Source: Lepidodermella squamata
Taxonomy: Eukaryota; Gastrotricha
NCBI GenBank assembly: GCA_047495785.1
Contig: JBLDXI010000054.1
Coordinates: forward strand, 124,001-188,000
Direction: 5' to 3'
Length of the DNA stretch: 64,000 nt
Position numbers and translations under genes: made by a program. Position 1 is the stretch's first letter; every line of letters begins with the position of its first letter. The notes beneath the pieces were generated by a model. The model was given only the letters and a program-made list of their open reading frames with translations. It ran no database searches and was not told the DNA's origin. Positions 31,096-43,284 of the stretch are shown here, piece by piece.

Positions 31096-32619
31096 TCAAA
31101 GCGGATGCGCTGTAACACGGACGGATGATGAACAGCCCAGTTATTTTAGAGGAGTTTGTGTTATCGTTGTGCGGTTGAGTGAGGAGGTCTCATGGGCTCA
31201 ATAAATATAAATAAAATGAACAGGAAAATGTCATCCAAGAACCTTGATGAGGCCTGTTTTAAATTACATCCGCGGAATATAGTTACAGGCAGCATATTCT
31301 CTATACTGACTTTTTCAATTTATCCTCCAAAGTCTCCAAAAATATCTGATTTTTTAAGGCTAGGAAAACATTAACAGTTTTAGCTCGAATTCTTTCCACT
31401 GGAGAGTTCGTTAAATTCCGTTATGTGCCGTCTGTGAAGTAGTAGTAGTTTATTGATAAAACAATGATCCGACTAAGTAACAGTCTGCCTATTGACACGG
31501 GTATTTGCATTGAACTAGGGTTACCTAAGGTTACCTGAATCTTTATAAAAAATTTCCACTTTTTCCAAACCCTAGCCATTCCAAAAATATGAGGTTCTCC
31601 GGGCTGTTTTGACCATAAACAGTCCGAACCCATTCCAGTAAGCTCACAAAATGTCATGAGCCAATTCGCCACCGTTAAGGAGCCATCGCTGCTGAAAGTC
31701 AAAAAGGCAACATTTTAAAACCGCTTGAAGGTGCCATAAATCTGCATAAAATCTTCACTTCTGAAAATCATTGTTGATGTTCGAAATGAACCCCTATTGT
31801 TGTTCTCCATGCCTTCTCTCTAGAACATATTATCCTGCCACACAGGAGAAGCCGGGAAGAAATTGAAAACAAGCATTCCATGTTTATGAGGCGATTTGTC
31901 TTTGGTCAGACCATTGCTTTGTTTAGCGTGCCAATGGCAATACGTACTCCCACGATAGAAGTACGGGGTCCGCCGCCAGACCAATTTTTTGTAATAAGGG
32001 TTGCTTCTATCAAGGTCGCCGTACGTTTATTAAGAAATAGCGAAAAAGGCACCATGTGGGGTGCTAATCCTTTTCGATCGTAAACGGCCATACGTATAAT
32101 AGAGTGCCTGTAACCAGGGTGCTTTTATCGAGGGAGTGCTGTAGAGCAAAATTCAATTTCGCCTAAATTTGGATGAGCAATGACTCATAATCATTATCAT
32201 ATACGAAGCAATGATACGCTTCACTACAATGATAGTGGTTTTAATTCAAGGATTGATCAATGGCTGTTCGACAGGCGTCGCGTCAATGGCTCCATTTCGC
32301 AGAAATTTCGCGCTATCTCTGTTCGACCGGGTTGGAAAAAATGCCCGGAAAAACATGAAAAAAGGTCGATAAGATCGCTAAATTATGCTCTCAAAAAATC
32401 GAATAAATCAGAGGGACTTTTATTTGCAACAAAAATAAAGGTACGGCTACAATTTTAGTTTAAAAAAATCACTACATAAATCCTATATCTCTACTGTAGT
32501 TTCTACAGATTCAAAAAATTCAAATCGTAGAAAGAAGGCGAAATTCGACGATATCAGTTCATCGATGTTAGTAGTAAACATAGAGTTCTATTCAAGAAAA
32601 ACTATGTACTTGAAAAGGC
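31096..32619. other. Intergenic between PAN 1 and channel B 3' end
   Basis: It holds the PAN 1 polyadenylation signal. The rest has only short open frames on both strands without recognisable homology. Part of 31870-32150 has a low-complexity, transposon-like feel but no identifiable ends. Confidence 0.4.
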
Positions 32620-35600
32620 TCAAATCAAGGCCGCGACAATGAAATGGAGGTTGATTCCCAGAACAGCAGTAACCGCTAAGAGAAAAGCAATCGTATCAAA
32701 GATTCGAATCAGGGGCGCGGCTTTTACTCTTTTGAACAAACTAATTGGCATTGCGCACCATCGATGATCGCGAGCCATGGCCGCCGTTGCTAAAATCTCG
32801 TAAACAGCCAGCACAGCCATAGTACCAGTGAGACTGAGAACGTAGTTAGCCAGCAAAATGTGCTGGTCACTTTCGGGAACACTGTGCAAAACATCAGACT
32901 GCGCCACAATGAGCGATAACATGACTGTGCAGCAGATAGCGGGTCGATCAGGGACTTCTGGTTCCATCAACAGAGTTCCGAAGCCGAGAAACAGTAGAAT
33001 ATAGCAGGGTACCACGAAGTTAACGATAAAGTAGCCAGGCTCACGACCAAACTTTAAAGTAACCCGTGCATAGGACACAGTCGAGGAAACGATTGAACTC
33101 GACTCAACAGTCCCATTGTCCTTTGTCAACCCTTGATAGACCCAAACCCCGTAATCCAGAGGCCCCTTAACCCTAACGAACAAGCCTCCGATCGAGACAA
33201 AATTAACGTGCTCATCTACAAGAAGTGTCAAATCGCAAGTTTGGTAGTCGAAAGGAAACGTTGTTAGATCCAGCACGCAGCTAGTCGCGAAAGTTCCCAC
33301 TCGAGTCCAGTGGAAGAACAAAGTTCGATTCGGCCGAGTTGGGTAGTACGCGATTTCTATCTTCTCCCCGCACACAGGGTTGGTTACATCAAATTCTGGA
33401 GTTTTGTTCGGGAACATCATCGAAGGCCGCCATATATCAGTTCGCCGGGTAGAAACAAGCCGCTCCTTGTCTTCAGCGCCTGGGGCTGTATAGTTCGCGT
33501 CGCAAGAGTTGACCCTCCACTGTAGGACAAGGGTGCCCCAGATGAGGACCCGCTGTTGCTCCTGGTCGATTGATTCGATGTGTTCTAACGTAAGTTGGAC
33601 GAAGATATTGGTACCGAAACCTGGGGTTCGCTTGTCGACGCTTATGTATGGGCAAGGCATCAAGTCGTCCACGCTAACAGTCGGTAAGATATTCCCAACG
33701 AAAAGCTGAGGTATGGGGAAACCAGTTGTGGGGTCATAATAGCGGGGTGCAGCAGTGGTCGACGAAAAGTCTTGCATTGTAGTAATGGCCGTGGCATTAT
33801 TTTGCGTTGCAGCAGTGCTGGTCGCAACATCTTGTTTTACAGTAGTGGTCGTGGCGATATTTTGCGTCGCGGCTGAAATGGATGGCGTCAGGCTGAGAGT
33901 CGTAGACGTAGTAGAGGAAACTGGGTCAGTTAAAGCAGTTGAGGACTGTGTCGAAGTTGGCGAGGCATTGCCACTGGTCAGAATCCAAGTGTATCTGAAA
34001 TGCGAACAAAAAGGGGTACATGAGAATCAAGTTTTTAGATGTTAACGGTTCTCCGGTAACTTGAAATGAGCAAATAAGATTTCTTACGTGCTCTTGACGT
34101 TCAGGTCTCCTTTGAAAGACATTAGTTCGGCCATAGTATTTCCTTGTGGGTAGGTCAAATTCGAGAAGCAAACAGCTGAACGCCCGGCGCTGTCGGCACT
34201 TGACAACTGAAAGGAGAGCAGGTGCCAATCGACAAACAAAAATATACGAGTTATGCCTTTTTAATTCGTCCCCTATTCAGATTTCCAATTTCCCGTTATA
34301 AACAGAAATATATCAAGATTTGTCCATTTCTTCCCGATTTTATTTGCTTGCTTGTGCTATTGAAGTTCTTCTAGTCGAAGAGGATAATTTCAATAGATGT
34401 TTTTGAAAACTTTACAGGATGTACAATTGTATAAGTGAAAAATTTAAATGATTTTTTCATAGATTTCGTCGGTAAATTACGGGAAAACCAATTCCGAGAA
34501 AAAGTTATAAAAAAAACAAACCGTGGCAGAGTAATTTATCTTCTGAAAGATCAGTCGATACTTGGCATTTCCGCCAGAAACAATGAGTCCTGAGAGGCCA
34601 CAAGCTGGTAGTGAAACTGAGCTGTAATTGAAGGGCGCTGATGTCATATTCAAGGTTTTATTAGCGTTATAGGAAGCGTAGATTTCCCCGCTCCCATTAG
34701 CCAAGCGCTGCGCGAGAATGAGCCCGTTGTAATTTTGCATCGCGTTGTAAGTCTTATTGCCATCAGTCGAACCTGAAAAAAATGTATAGCCGATTTATTC
34801 GATGGAAATTCTGAATTTTACCGAATGTTTTCCACAAAAACTGCGTAAAGAAGTTTAACACGAGCCATGTCTCCGATCCATTTGTTGGATACGTTGCATC
34901 TATGTCAAACTCCATTCTCCACGGCCATGTTTCGTAAGTAGCCCCAAACTCCTGTTTTGGGGAAGCTGAAACCTACGTTTCTTTAATCATTAAATCTCAC
35001 AGCGAAGATTGTTCCAACTGCCTGTGGTCTCCATATGCTTTTAAGCACACAACCTGTAAGGTACGTGCATTCTCCGGCTCTCCATCTCAAAGGCGAGGGT
35101 GAAACAGTGGCATTGTATCCGTCAAAGCTATTTGAAAAATGCAAATTGGCCAACCCAGAGAGGTCGGCTGGTAAAGCGAAGCTTTGAGCATTAGGCTGTG
35201 GAACTACAGTACCGATCAAATTCCAAAAATACCTGACAAAATAAAGTTGTTTTGTTCAATTACAATTTGTTCAAATTTCAAATAAAATTAGAAAATTGAA
35301 AAATTAATTGTTTTTGCCACATACTTACATTTTCTTCACAACGATATCAGCATCGGACCCGGAACCAATGAAGAATGGGCCGAAGGAACCTTGCATCAAA
35401 TAGTCCTCCAAGCTGATTAATGACCCAGTTGTATCGACACCAGTCACACAGCTTGCAGCGGAGAGGGGCGTAGCTCCGTTCAACGGAATGACGAAAACCT
35501 AATTTTTACAGTATTATTTCAGTAAATTCAGTAATATTATCGTTAGAGCTTTTATTTATTAAAATACCACAGGGGATCATTTGGTCCTAAACTTTGGTCC

Positions 35601-36635
35601 TAACATTCGCCCACATGTGAACATCAGTTTGTTTTATACCCCCTGCCACTAAGCTAGCCTTAGCCCTGCAGCGTAGTCGTTATTCTCAAAACTCACATCA
35701 ACCAAACGATAATTTTTCTGCGTTTGTAAGACAAGTCGATAATTCATGCTGCCTGAATTCGTAAGCACCATGTTGTTTCCACAACTAGCTTGTGATGCGT
35801 ACAAAGTCGATACGTTGATCGGAATGGCGAATGTCGAGTTGATTGCGCTAGTCTTGTCTTGATAGCTCGCGTACATCCGCCCACCTACTTCGATTTTATG
35901 CCAGATAGTTAGTGCTGCTCCGTAGCTGCTGAAGCCGTCAAAACCGATCGAGCTGTTGGTCAATTTAGCTGAATTCGATCACACACCACGAAAGGCAAAA
36001 CAAATCAATTCAATTCACTCAAAGAATATACCGCTACTAAGTAAAAGGTTCAGCGGTCCGGTGAATTTATTTAAAGTTGATTAAAAAAAGCTGCTTATCA
36101 ACTGACCTGGGACATGATCTGAGAGTTTTCCGAGTCCGAAACCGAACCAAGCATTCGAACTGCCTGTTGAATAGGTGACAGCCAGTTCAATCTCGATTCG
36201 CCATGGACTGAGAATTCCCATTGTGTCATTTACCACCTTTATTGTTCAAAGCAGCGTTAATTTGCGACAGAATATATGAATCAAAACTAACCGTTCCACT
36301 GGCCGTTCCAAACGTGCTGTTGGAGTTAGGTGCCATTGACACCAATTGGTAGCCGTTTGACACAGTTTTAGATGAGTAGAATTGCTTGACCACGGAATCA
36401 CCGTTGATGGCCGAATTTTCGCGGTCGAACGATAAACCAGCAACATAGCGCGGCTGGCCTGATAATATGTCTGGCAAGGCTACAGAGCCTGTGTCAGGAT
36501 CAGGATTGGCTGTCGATAGCGCCGATTCTTGATAGTAAAATTAAAAAAATGAGCTTCGAAGACTGGAAATGCCTACGAACCTATCAGAGCTGCGAGAGTA
36601 CCTAAATGGAGAAGCCAACACTTGAAATCAGTCAT
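32620..36635 (-). CDS. Channel B: tandem-ectodomain Cys-loop ion channel, 989 aa
   Basis: Ten exons: 36581-36635, 36292-36527, 36107-36236, 35697-35968, 35329-35498, 35001-35232, 34822-34951, 34522-34772, 34088-34206, 32620-33994; 2970 nt, in frame. Signal peptide MTDFKCWLLHLGTLAALI. Module 1 has GLSFDREN and WRIEIELAVTY; module 2 has SFDGYN, WRMEFDIDATYPTNGSETW and NGSGEIYASY. A Thr-rich linker with repeated ATQN and AATTTTVKQD-like units leads to the ligand-binding domain at ~617; the Cys pair lies at ~771/785 (VLDLTTFPFDYQT between). M2 is PAICCTVMLSLIVAQSDVL. The channel half is closest in wording to the pseudogene at 16464-17073 (both have the SSIVSSTVSYARV-type pre-M1 strand). The M3-M4 loop is short. 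Confidence 0.92.
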
Positions 36636-37019
36636 GCTTTTGTTCAGTCTGAAATATTTCGACACAATTGCTATGTGATTTAGACCATTGGACGAATATT
36701 TGCCTGATTACCCATTATTACCTGCTGTGAAACCATTAAAAAGCTATTAGCTGGATTTAGAGGGGCGGTGTCTTGTAAGCACCTACACACAAACTGAATA
36801 ACATCCCTTGATTGCATCGCTTTGCATTGCTCCGCCTCCGTTTATACTGTCTACCTCGTACATTACTTATTCATATTTCTGTCAGTTATCAGTTCTCAAA
36901 GAGAGCGAAGTACCGCTAGGGATGGTTGGGATCATCCATGACAGTTCAAGAGGTCCGCAAGGTGAACTCAGTCGAAGGCAAAAGGGGGGACCCTCTCACC
37001 CTCACTCTCTGAGATATCA

Positions 37020-37100
37020 TCTTCAGACAGTAACACGGCTGCAAAATGCGCTGACGAGGGCCTTTCCGATGCGATATGCTGCAGCATGGGCAGTTGTTTG
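37020..37100 (+). pseudogene. Fragment of a PAN-protein exon 3
   Basis: AACACGGCTGCAAAATGCGC and the following GACGAGGGCCT, TTCCGATGCGA track the domain-2 exon of PAN gene 1 (about 30935-31000) with substitutions and small indels. No other PAN exon is nearby, so this is an orphan scrap. Confidence 0.6.
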
Positions 37101-37416
37101 AGATCCGGTCGTTCCCTGCCAACTCTCGAAAGCACGATCACGAGGAATAGATCGCGCTTCTTTTGCTGTCAAAGGCTTCTCGGAATCCTGATCAGCATGA
37201 ATCAGATTTATTCAGGTAGTCCTGCATCTCCGACTTGAGAATGGACAAAATTGGCAACATTTGGCAAAATGGAATGAGAGTTTCGTCGTTAGAGAGCTAT
37301 TTCATGCAGATATGGAAACGCCGGAGATATACCTCCCATTCGGCTTTCTATCTTGGAAATATTAGTGACTTAATAAACATCTACTTGCACGATGCCACCG
37401 TAAGGGTTAGCCCCTA

Positions 37417-37606
37417 AATATCGTTAGCGACGCGCCAAAGCAACCACTTTGACGGCTCATTTGATGGACGAGCTGAACGTAAAAAAGGAGTAAGTACTCA
37501 TCGTCGTAATTAGACTTAACGTTCAAGGGTCGAACGTTCTTTCCATAAAAAAAAACTATAAATAGTGAAGTGGCTGTTTCGGCGCGTCGCTAACGCTAAC
37601 GATATG
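37417..37606. repeat. Short foldback, TATCGTTAGCGACGCGCC ends
   Basis: TATCGTTAGCGACGCGCC at the left and its inverse near 37580-37603 (with a small internal duplication TTAGCG) bound a ~190-bp element. The CGTTAGCGACG core is shared with the foldback in intron 6 of channel A, suggesting one family. Confidence 0.55.
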
Positions 37607-37724
37607 GCTTTTAACTTACACGGCTCTCTCTGAAGGCTCTTTGACATGTTGGGTGATCTTTTATTGAGCTTGCAGTTGCAACCAGAAACCTTCTCTTTGA
37701 CTTGCGCCTGATAGCCTGCGTGCA

Positions 37725-37973
37725 ATGCTCCACATTCGTCGGGACGACAGGGTCCGCGTGTCGGAGTTGGAATCTCGTTGCCGTATCCCGAGTGTCCCTC
37801 GGTTTCTAGAACAGTGCCAGCGCCGTTATGTCGCAAACGCTGCTCAGTTTGTCCTGCCGCTGCGCGAGGATCTCGAGAGCGTCCGCCTGATGGCCCGCCC
37901 CCCTCCGCGCTCGCCCTTCGTGCTGTTGAGCAACAGACGTCCTCGTGGTCCTGTACCCGACTTTTTAGGTTAG
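37725..37973 (+). other. Arg-rich ORF, possible retroelement C-terminal remnant
   Basis: An 82-codon open frame (starts MLHIRRDDRVRVSELESRC) is more GC-rich than its surroundings. The layout of Arg-rich helices resembles the C-terminal end of some non-LTR retrotransposon polyproteins, but no RT or nuclease motif is present. Low confidence. Confidence 0.2.
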
Positions 37974-38749
37974 GCTCTCGAACACTTTTTTCTTCTTTTT
38001 TTCTAACATGTCATCTGCCCTGCCTCACTCTTCTACGGTGCCGCTTGTATCTCAGCCGTCGCTATCTATGCTCATAGTCCTACTTTTTCCGGTTCCCTTT
38101 GTCTCCAGCGTGGTCTTGCTGTGGCCGCTCCTGTTGTTAATGTTGCCACCTGTAATTCTTTCCCCGTCCTGCCATATTGTCTGTCTTTCAACCTCCTGCC
38201 TTAGATAACTACCCTGTCCCTGATTAGCCCCTTGTTTCCCCATTTACTGTTTCTCATACGCACCGTCGCACACAATATTTGAGACAGCCCTTTATTCAAG
38301 GCCTGACCTTTATTATTTCGAACCCTTCTCAACTCATCACGTGTCGCTATACAACACTTCCAGTCGCTAAGAATTTGCCTCTAAATAGATCGAAATATGC
38401 TTGGCTTTTAACTCGAGGAGAAGGCGATGATGATGATGTCGTAGTAGAATTCGAATTCCTACTATTTATTATTAAGCTTTGTTATTTCGAATGAGTGTGG
38501 GATTATTATTTTGGGCGCCGGCTTATATACGAGGCAGAATTTTATACAAGGCTGACTAACTTTTCGGGCTGTACGGTAATCGGTAATAAAAACGCGCTAA
38601 ACAGCTACAATAACCATAGGCAAATGCGGCGCAATAGGTTGAGTAGCCGCCACATGCTTCTTAGCCTTCGCAGGCTTGCGCCCTTTGGGTTGGAGCAAGG
38701 TAAGGCTCATCAAAGGAGACTGATTTTTCGACCTTGTCGTCTTCTTGTT

Positions 38750-38835
38750 AGACGCCCCCCCCCCCCCCCCTAACACGACAAAATGGGGATTTATCCCCCT
38801 ATTTCGTCAATTTTGAGAGGTTCTGGAGCGTGTTT
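38750..38835. repeat. Poly-C dispersed repeat, copy 2
   Basis: A run of about fifteen C near 38754-38770 is followed by ACAAAATGGGGATTTATCC and CAATTTTGAGAGGTTCTGG, in the same order as at 19625-19780 and, inverted, at 61720-61865. Confidence 0.6.
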
Positions 38836-39244
38836 TAGTGAACAAAGGCACCCTGAGCATAGGGTATATGCTAGTTGCTAGTGTGGTTTTAGTTTTATTG
38901 AGGCACGGGTTTAACGCTCGCGCCTGCACAATTTGTGCTCACGACATTGGCCGACCGAAGTTAGGATTTTCATCTCTGGTAACTCTATTCTCTATGAACG
39001 CAGTTAATTTCCAAGCAGGCCTGCTGTTTGCAATGAAACGCAAATTTATGCGGATGAAATACACATGTAGATCGTATGAGCTGAGCACATGAGATCGATA
39101 CTGATTGCTTACTCACTCAGTGCTTACTTCTGCCCGATCAGCAAATATTACTATTTTTTTGGTTGCTCATATCCTTCAGCAAATAAAGTTACAGATACTG
39201 GAACTGTAGAATGGTCTGGCAATTCATCTCATTCTCTTGTTCTG

Positions 39245-40399
39245 ATGAAGCGACTCCACATAGCCCTAAAGCTATGCTTTATCATAGGTAACCACCGCCT
39301 AAATGCTCACAATTTGTCCTCCACAGCAACGTATAAGGCCGCTGATATACTGACTGCGAACTGCAACATCGGACCAACCGCTAATTCGCCGACTGAATAC
39401 GACGACCAGTCGACAGCTATCCGTCTTGTCCTTCAGGTTGACAGGTTTTACGGCGTCAACGACGTGGAGGAATCAATCTCATTCAAAGGCGCTCTTCAAA
39501 TGATATGGACAGTTCCCTGTGTTGCGAACTACGTGAACAACCCGGCTAATCAATGGCCAGTAAAATTGAAGATGCTGATGAAAGAACCGCCAGATATGTA
39601 CTGGATACCCCCTGTTGGACTGAGAAACGCAGTCACCCGAATGAATCTCGATACAGCTGACGAAGTGGATGAAGTGTTAACTGTTTATCCGTTTGATGGG
39701 AAATTTATCGGTGGTTACACTGGGCGGTTTATTTACTCGTGTGATCTCGACCTAACTATGTTTCCATTCGACACCCAGACATGTACCGCTGTCATTCATC
39801 AGCGAACAACGACCAATTTCATCGTCATCCAATCAGCGAATTTCCTGAGAATCAGAAGTGAAATAATGGCTAGAAACTCGAATTGGAGGATGATTGCCAA
39901 CTCGACTGCGATTGATGATTTCAAAGTGGAAAATTTGGGCACGCTAAGGCAAGCAAGTTTTACGATGGTTTTGAAGCGAAGAGCCGACTACTACATGCTG
40001 AATATGTTCGCGCCAAGTTTCGTCCTATCCACGCTGGAAATCGCAGCTTTTGGAATCCCGGCAACTGAGCCTGACCGAGCTTCATTCGCCTGTTCAGTTA
40101 TGCTGTCGATTTTCGTGCTTCAAGGCCTGTTTTCTGGGGCTGTCCCACAGTCACCCAGGCCTATCGTCACTTCTTACTACGTTCTCGGAGTAATCATGTT
40201 CGCTATGGGTTGCTCGACCTATGCAGCTATCATGTGTGGCTACTGCATAATGTTCGAAAAACGGGCAAACAAAATTGTAAAATTTTGTGGCTTTGAATTG
40301 CGTGCCTTTGTTGTTATCGACATTGTTGCTTTCATCATTTTCTTTTCGTCTTACATTCTGTTCAATGTTGTCGTTACTTTCTACCTAGCATGCGCTTAG
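39245..40399 (+). CDS. Stand-alone Cys-loop ligand-gated ion channel, 371 aa
   Basis: Exon 1 (39245-39287) codes a short leader, MKRLHIALKLCFII. A 39-nt GT-AG intron leads to exon 2 (39327-40399). The ligand-binding domain has Cys-x13-Cys (C-DLDLTMFPFDTQT-C) and is followed by four hydrophobic segments: M1 YYMLNMFAPSFVLSTLEIAA, M2 around FACSVMLSIFVLQGLFSGAV, then M3 and M4. The M3-M4 loop is ~20 residues. It lacks the two ectodomain modules and linker of channels A-E and is on the opposite strand. The intron is a multiple of three, so the unspliced frame from 39089 is an alternative; I prefer the leader because it matches the phase-1 signal exons elsewhere in the cluster. AATAAA is at 40455-40460. 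A 5' fragment of a paralogue lies at 62260-62842. Confidence 0.85.
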   Translation: MKRLHIALKLCFIIGNHRLNAHNLSSTATYKAADILTANCNIGPTANSPTEYDDQSTAIRLVLQVDRFYGVNDVEESISFKGALQMIWTVPCVANYVNNPANQWPVKLKMLMKEPPDMYWIPPVGLRNAVTRMNLDTADEVDEVLTVYPFDGKFIGGYTGRFIYSCDLDLTMFPFDTQTCTAVIHQRTTTNFIVIQSANFLRIRSEIMARNSNWRMIANSTAIDDFKVENLGTLRQASFTMVLKRRADYYMLNMFAPSFVLSTLEIAAFGIPATEPDRASFACSVMLSIFVLQGLFSGAVPQSPRPIVTSYYVLGVIMFAMGCSTYAAIMCGYCIMFEKRANKIVKFCGFELRAFVVIDIVAFIIFFSSYILFNVVVTFYLACA

Positions 40400-42123
40400 C
40401 GTGCAAGACGACATGCTAATCGACTTCTAGTCAACTTGCCTGTTTCACTTTCTAAATAAAAACGCTTGTGTTTAGCCTGTTCGTCCAAAGTGAAATGACT
40501 AATAAATGAAAGGTTTATTTTCGTCCACCAGTTGAAGAACAAAGAACAAAGAGGTCAACAACATTTATACCCTTGTGGGTTTTGTGGAAGGCGCCGGCGA
40601 TCAGCTCGAGTCCGACGGCTCAGTTGCAAACAGCCTGCCTTTTCCCAAAAAATTCATAATTCTCATCCCGATCTCTGGCTGTTATCTCAGCTATTTCTTA
40701 CCATTTCTAGATCTTATCATTTGAGCCGCAACAAGTGAGAAGCGCCTGTTCGTTAATACCTCATAACCTCAGAAACATGCGTCAAGTTTGGGCCTGTTTT
40801 GTAGAATTTATAGAAAATCAAGGTGAGCTCATAAATTGATGAAAAAATGCTGGTAGCCCTGGGATACAGATGTGAAGCCCCAGGATGTTACCTGGAATTT
40901 TCCGAGCTCACCTTTATTTTTTAAAAACGTTGGATTGATTGCTTGAATTTTTGGCCTTAATCTTAAATGCAGCGAGCCACACTCAAATGACTCACCATTA
41001 CTATTTTTGCTATTATTGTATCATATTATTGTATTATTATTTTTGGCAATATAATTGAAATCGGTCCGACAGAAATATATTTTTAGCATAAAATTGGCTA
41101 AAAAAAATAAATTAACGAGTTATCAAGTTATTTGTGGTAACTATCAAGGCTCAAGGCGTTGGGGACCCATTTATCACCTGATAAGCAAGTATAACGTGTT
41201 TACATTTTGCTCGATTTTAACACGGGTTGGTTGGCTATCATCTCGAGCTTTTGGTTTTCAACATTTTTCACCGCCAAAAATGAGTTAACACGGGTCTAGG
41301 GACGTGTTAATACATTTTTTGCAAAGAAATGTCACGAGTTTACTCATTCGGTCCAGCACGAGTTGGCCCGGTAGCTAAAGGGTTAATGATTGTTGAATTA
41401 AAAAGACTGATTTTCGTGTTTTCTCTCGAAAAGGACTAATCAGATGAGCACCATTGATTGAAGACGACCCTGAGGTTGAAGAAAGTGATCAGCTCGTAAT
41501 CATTAGCTAAAAACGCGATTATTTTCATTCTTCACTAATTTCAGACCACACTTCCGAAAATCAGCTCTGAGATGGCATGGCAAAGAAAATGTCCGGCCAA
41601 ATTTCTTGACTATGCCTCCGGAAAGCATATGTTCAGCTTGCTTCAGCTGTCGCGTAGTAATAGTTGCTTATCGCAGATCGCAGCCTGCCTCGTAGTTCAA
41701 ACAAGCCGAGGCAGCTGGAATCTTTGCATATCGATGCCCGCGTTATTATCACCAAGACAATATTCTTCGATGCTTTTCACACGCAGTAAAAAACAGCTAA
41801 AAACCAGAATATCGCATGAAACAGTTATGGTAAGAAGTAACTGGGATATGACGCATGGTTAAGCCTACTTTTCGACGGCAAAATTATATCATGTAATAAT
41901 TTTCTCGAATTCGGAACAAGCGTAGGCTTAATGATTGATGCAGCTGAAATCTTTGCACTGATGCCGGCGATTACCAGGACAATATTCTTAAATGTTGTTT
42001 ACTTGCGGCAAAAACAGCCCAAAACCACGTGGCAGAGCCGACAAAAGCTGACAGATTCCGTTCATTTTGTTCAATTAACGGCGTATTTCCTAAAAGAAAT
42101 AGCAGATCATTTTTTGTTGATTA
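40400..42123. other. Intergenic; PAN 2 upstream blocks
   Basis: After the pLGIC polyadenylation signal there is AT-rich DNA without genes. 41640-41800 and 41880-42115 are two head-to-tail copies of the PAN upstream block seen once before PAN 1 (29935-30240). Confidence 0.55.
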
Positions 42124-42915
42124 TGTTTTCGAAGCTCATTACTCTTTTCGCTTTAGTCGCCTCAATTGGTGGGTGATAAATTGGGGTCTTCTAATTGTTA
42201 GCAGCTAACTGCTTTCTTTCGTACATTTCAGATGCTGTTCTCCCGCCATTGGACTTCGACGAGGTGAAATACGCATGCGGCTCAGTCTACTCAACGCTTA
42301 AAAATGGCACAGTCGAAACCTGCAACAGTGCCTGCTACTGGGCGGGCTCGGAATGCCTCGGCTACGCTTACAGCGCGACCAAGAAAACTTGCCAGTTGAG
42401 TTCGCAGTGCGCTAAGACGAACTCGAGCGTTCCGAGCGGCTTCAAGGTCTTCGCTAAGAATGCCGGTAAGTAAAGCTTAGCGCAATACGTCGCAGACGGC
42501 ACGAAAATAGGGGAACAGCGATGAAAAACTTGATAGGGTGAATAAATTTGTGTGTTCGCCGTTGCTCACCGAAATTACTTGAAAAAAGAGTATATTAACA
42601 AATTCGATTTCACCCCTGTGATCTCCCATCTTCGTGCCGGTCAGTGATAGAAGGGATAAGAACGCAGGGTATCTTGATAATTTTCGGTTTTTAGAGCTAA
42701 GCAAGTTCACCATAGACCAGGACACATGCCAGCACCGTTGTTACGCCTTTTACAAGTTTGACACGTCTGCGAAATGCGCTGCGAAATGTCTTGAAGATGG
42801 GAAGAAATGCCAAAGGATGCAATTCAATTTATTGACAAAAAAATGCTATCTCTCAGCGTGCGACGAAAATCCTAATATCGCCCACTTTAGTCATAGATGG
42901 CTTACTGATTTGTAG
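42124..42915 (+). CDS. Secreted two-domain PAN/apple-like protein, copy 2, 166 aa
   Basis: Three exons (42124-42169, 42232-42465, 42695-42915; 501 nt). Signal peptide MFSKLITLFALVASI. Domain 1 is close to copy 1 (KYACGSVYSTL...CQLSSQC). Domain 2 has diverged much more (CQHRCYAFYKFDTSAKCAAK) while keeping its cysteines, suggesting relaxed or diversifying selection on that exon. AATAAA lies at 42997-43002. It lies tail-to-tail with EGF gene 2, whereas copy 1 lies head-to-head with EGF gene 1, so an inversion accompanied the duplication. Confidence 0.85.
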
Positions 42916-43284
42916 TAACACAGACGGATGAAGAACAGCCCAGTTATCTCGGCATGGTGAGTCGTTGTTGTGATGTCGAGAGGTCGTTGAAACAATAATA
43001 AAACGAAGAGCAAAAGATATACCAGAGCTATTACATCCTTTCCCGAAAATACATGGCTTGAGGCGAGCTGACACCTTTACAGATTTGAATCCATTTTTTT
43101 ATGATGGGAACACCCTCGAGTCAAGTAATCCAAATAAGTATTTAAGAAGGAAATATATTTTGTAAATAGTTGTAAATAGAGCGTAAATAGGAGCGTGGAG
43201 TTTCAAGGTGAATAATGTTGAGTAGATAACATCAGAAGCAATCATATGTTTTAAAAAAAATGTCTTTTTTCAAACGAAATTCGT
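42916..43284. other. Convergent spacer between PAN 2 and EGF 2
   Basis: It contains the PAN 2 polyadenylation signal; otherwise AT-rich without genes. Confidence 0.5.

Larger units (their letters stand above)
36636..39244. other. Repeat-rich intergenic region upstream of channel B
   Basis: It contains a PAN-exon fragment (37020-37100), a short foldback (37417-37606), a basic ORF (37725-37973) and a poly-C repeat (38750-38835), each listed separately. The remainder, including the poly-pyrimidine stretch 37980-38250, has no supported gene. An open frame at 38838-39092 is not conserved with anything here and I leave it out. Confidence 0.5.

Noticed and set aside
31870-32150. Possible transposon end or small gene
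   Set aside because: No matching inverted end or protein motif could be found in the window.
39089-39244. N-terminal extension of the stand-alone pLGIC to ATG 39089
   Set aside because: The extension lacks a clean leader; ATG 39245 gives a signal-like exon in the phase used by the other genes. Kept only as an alternative.
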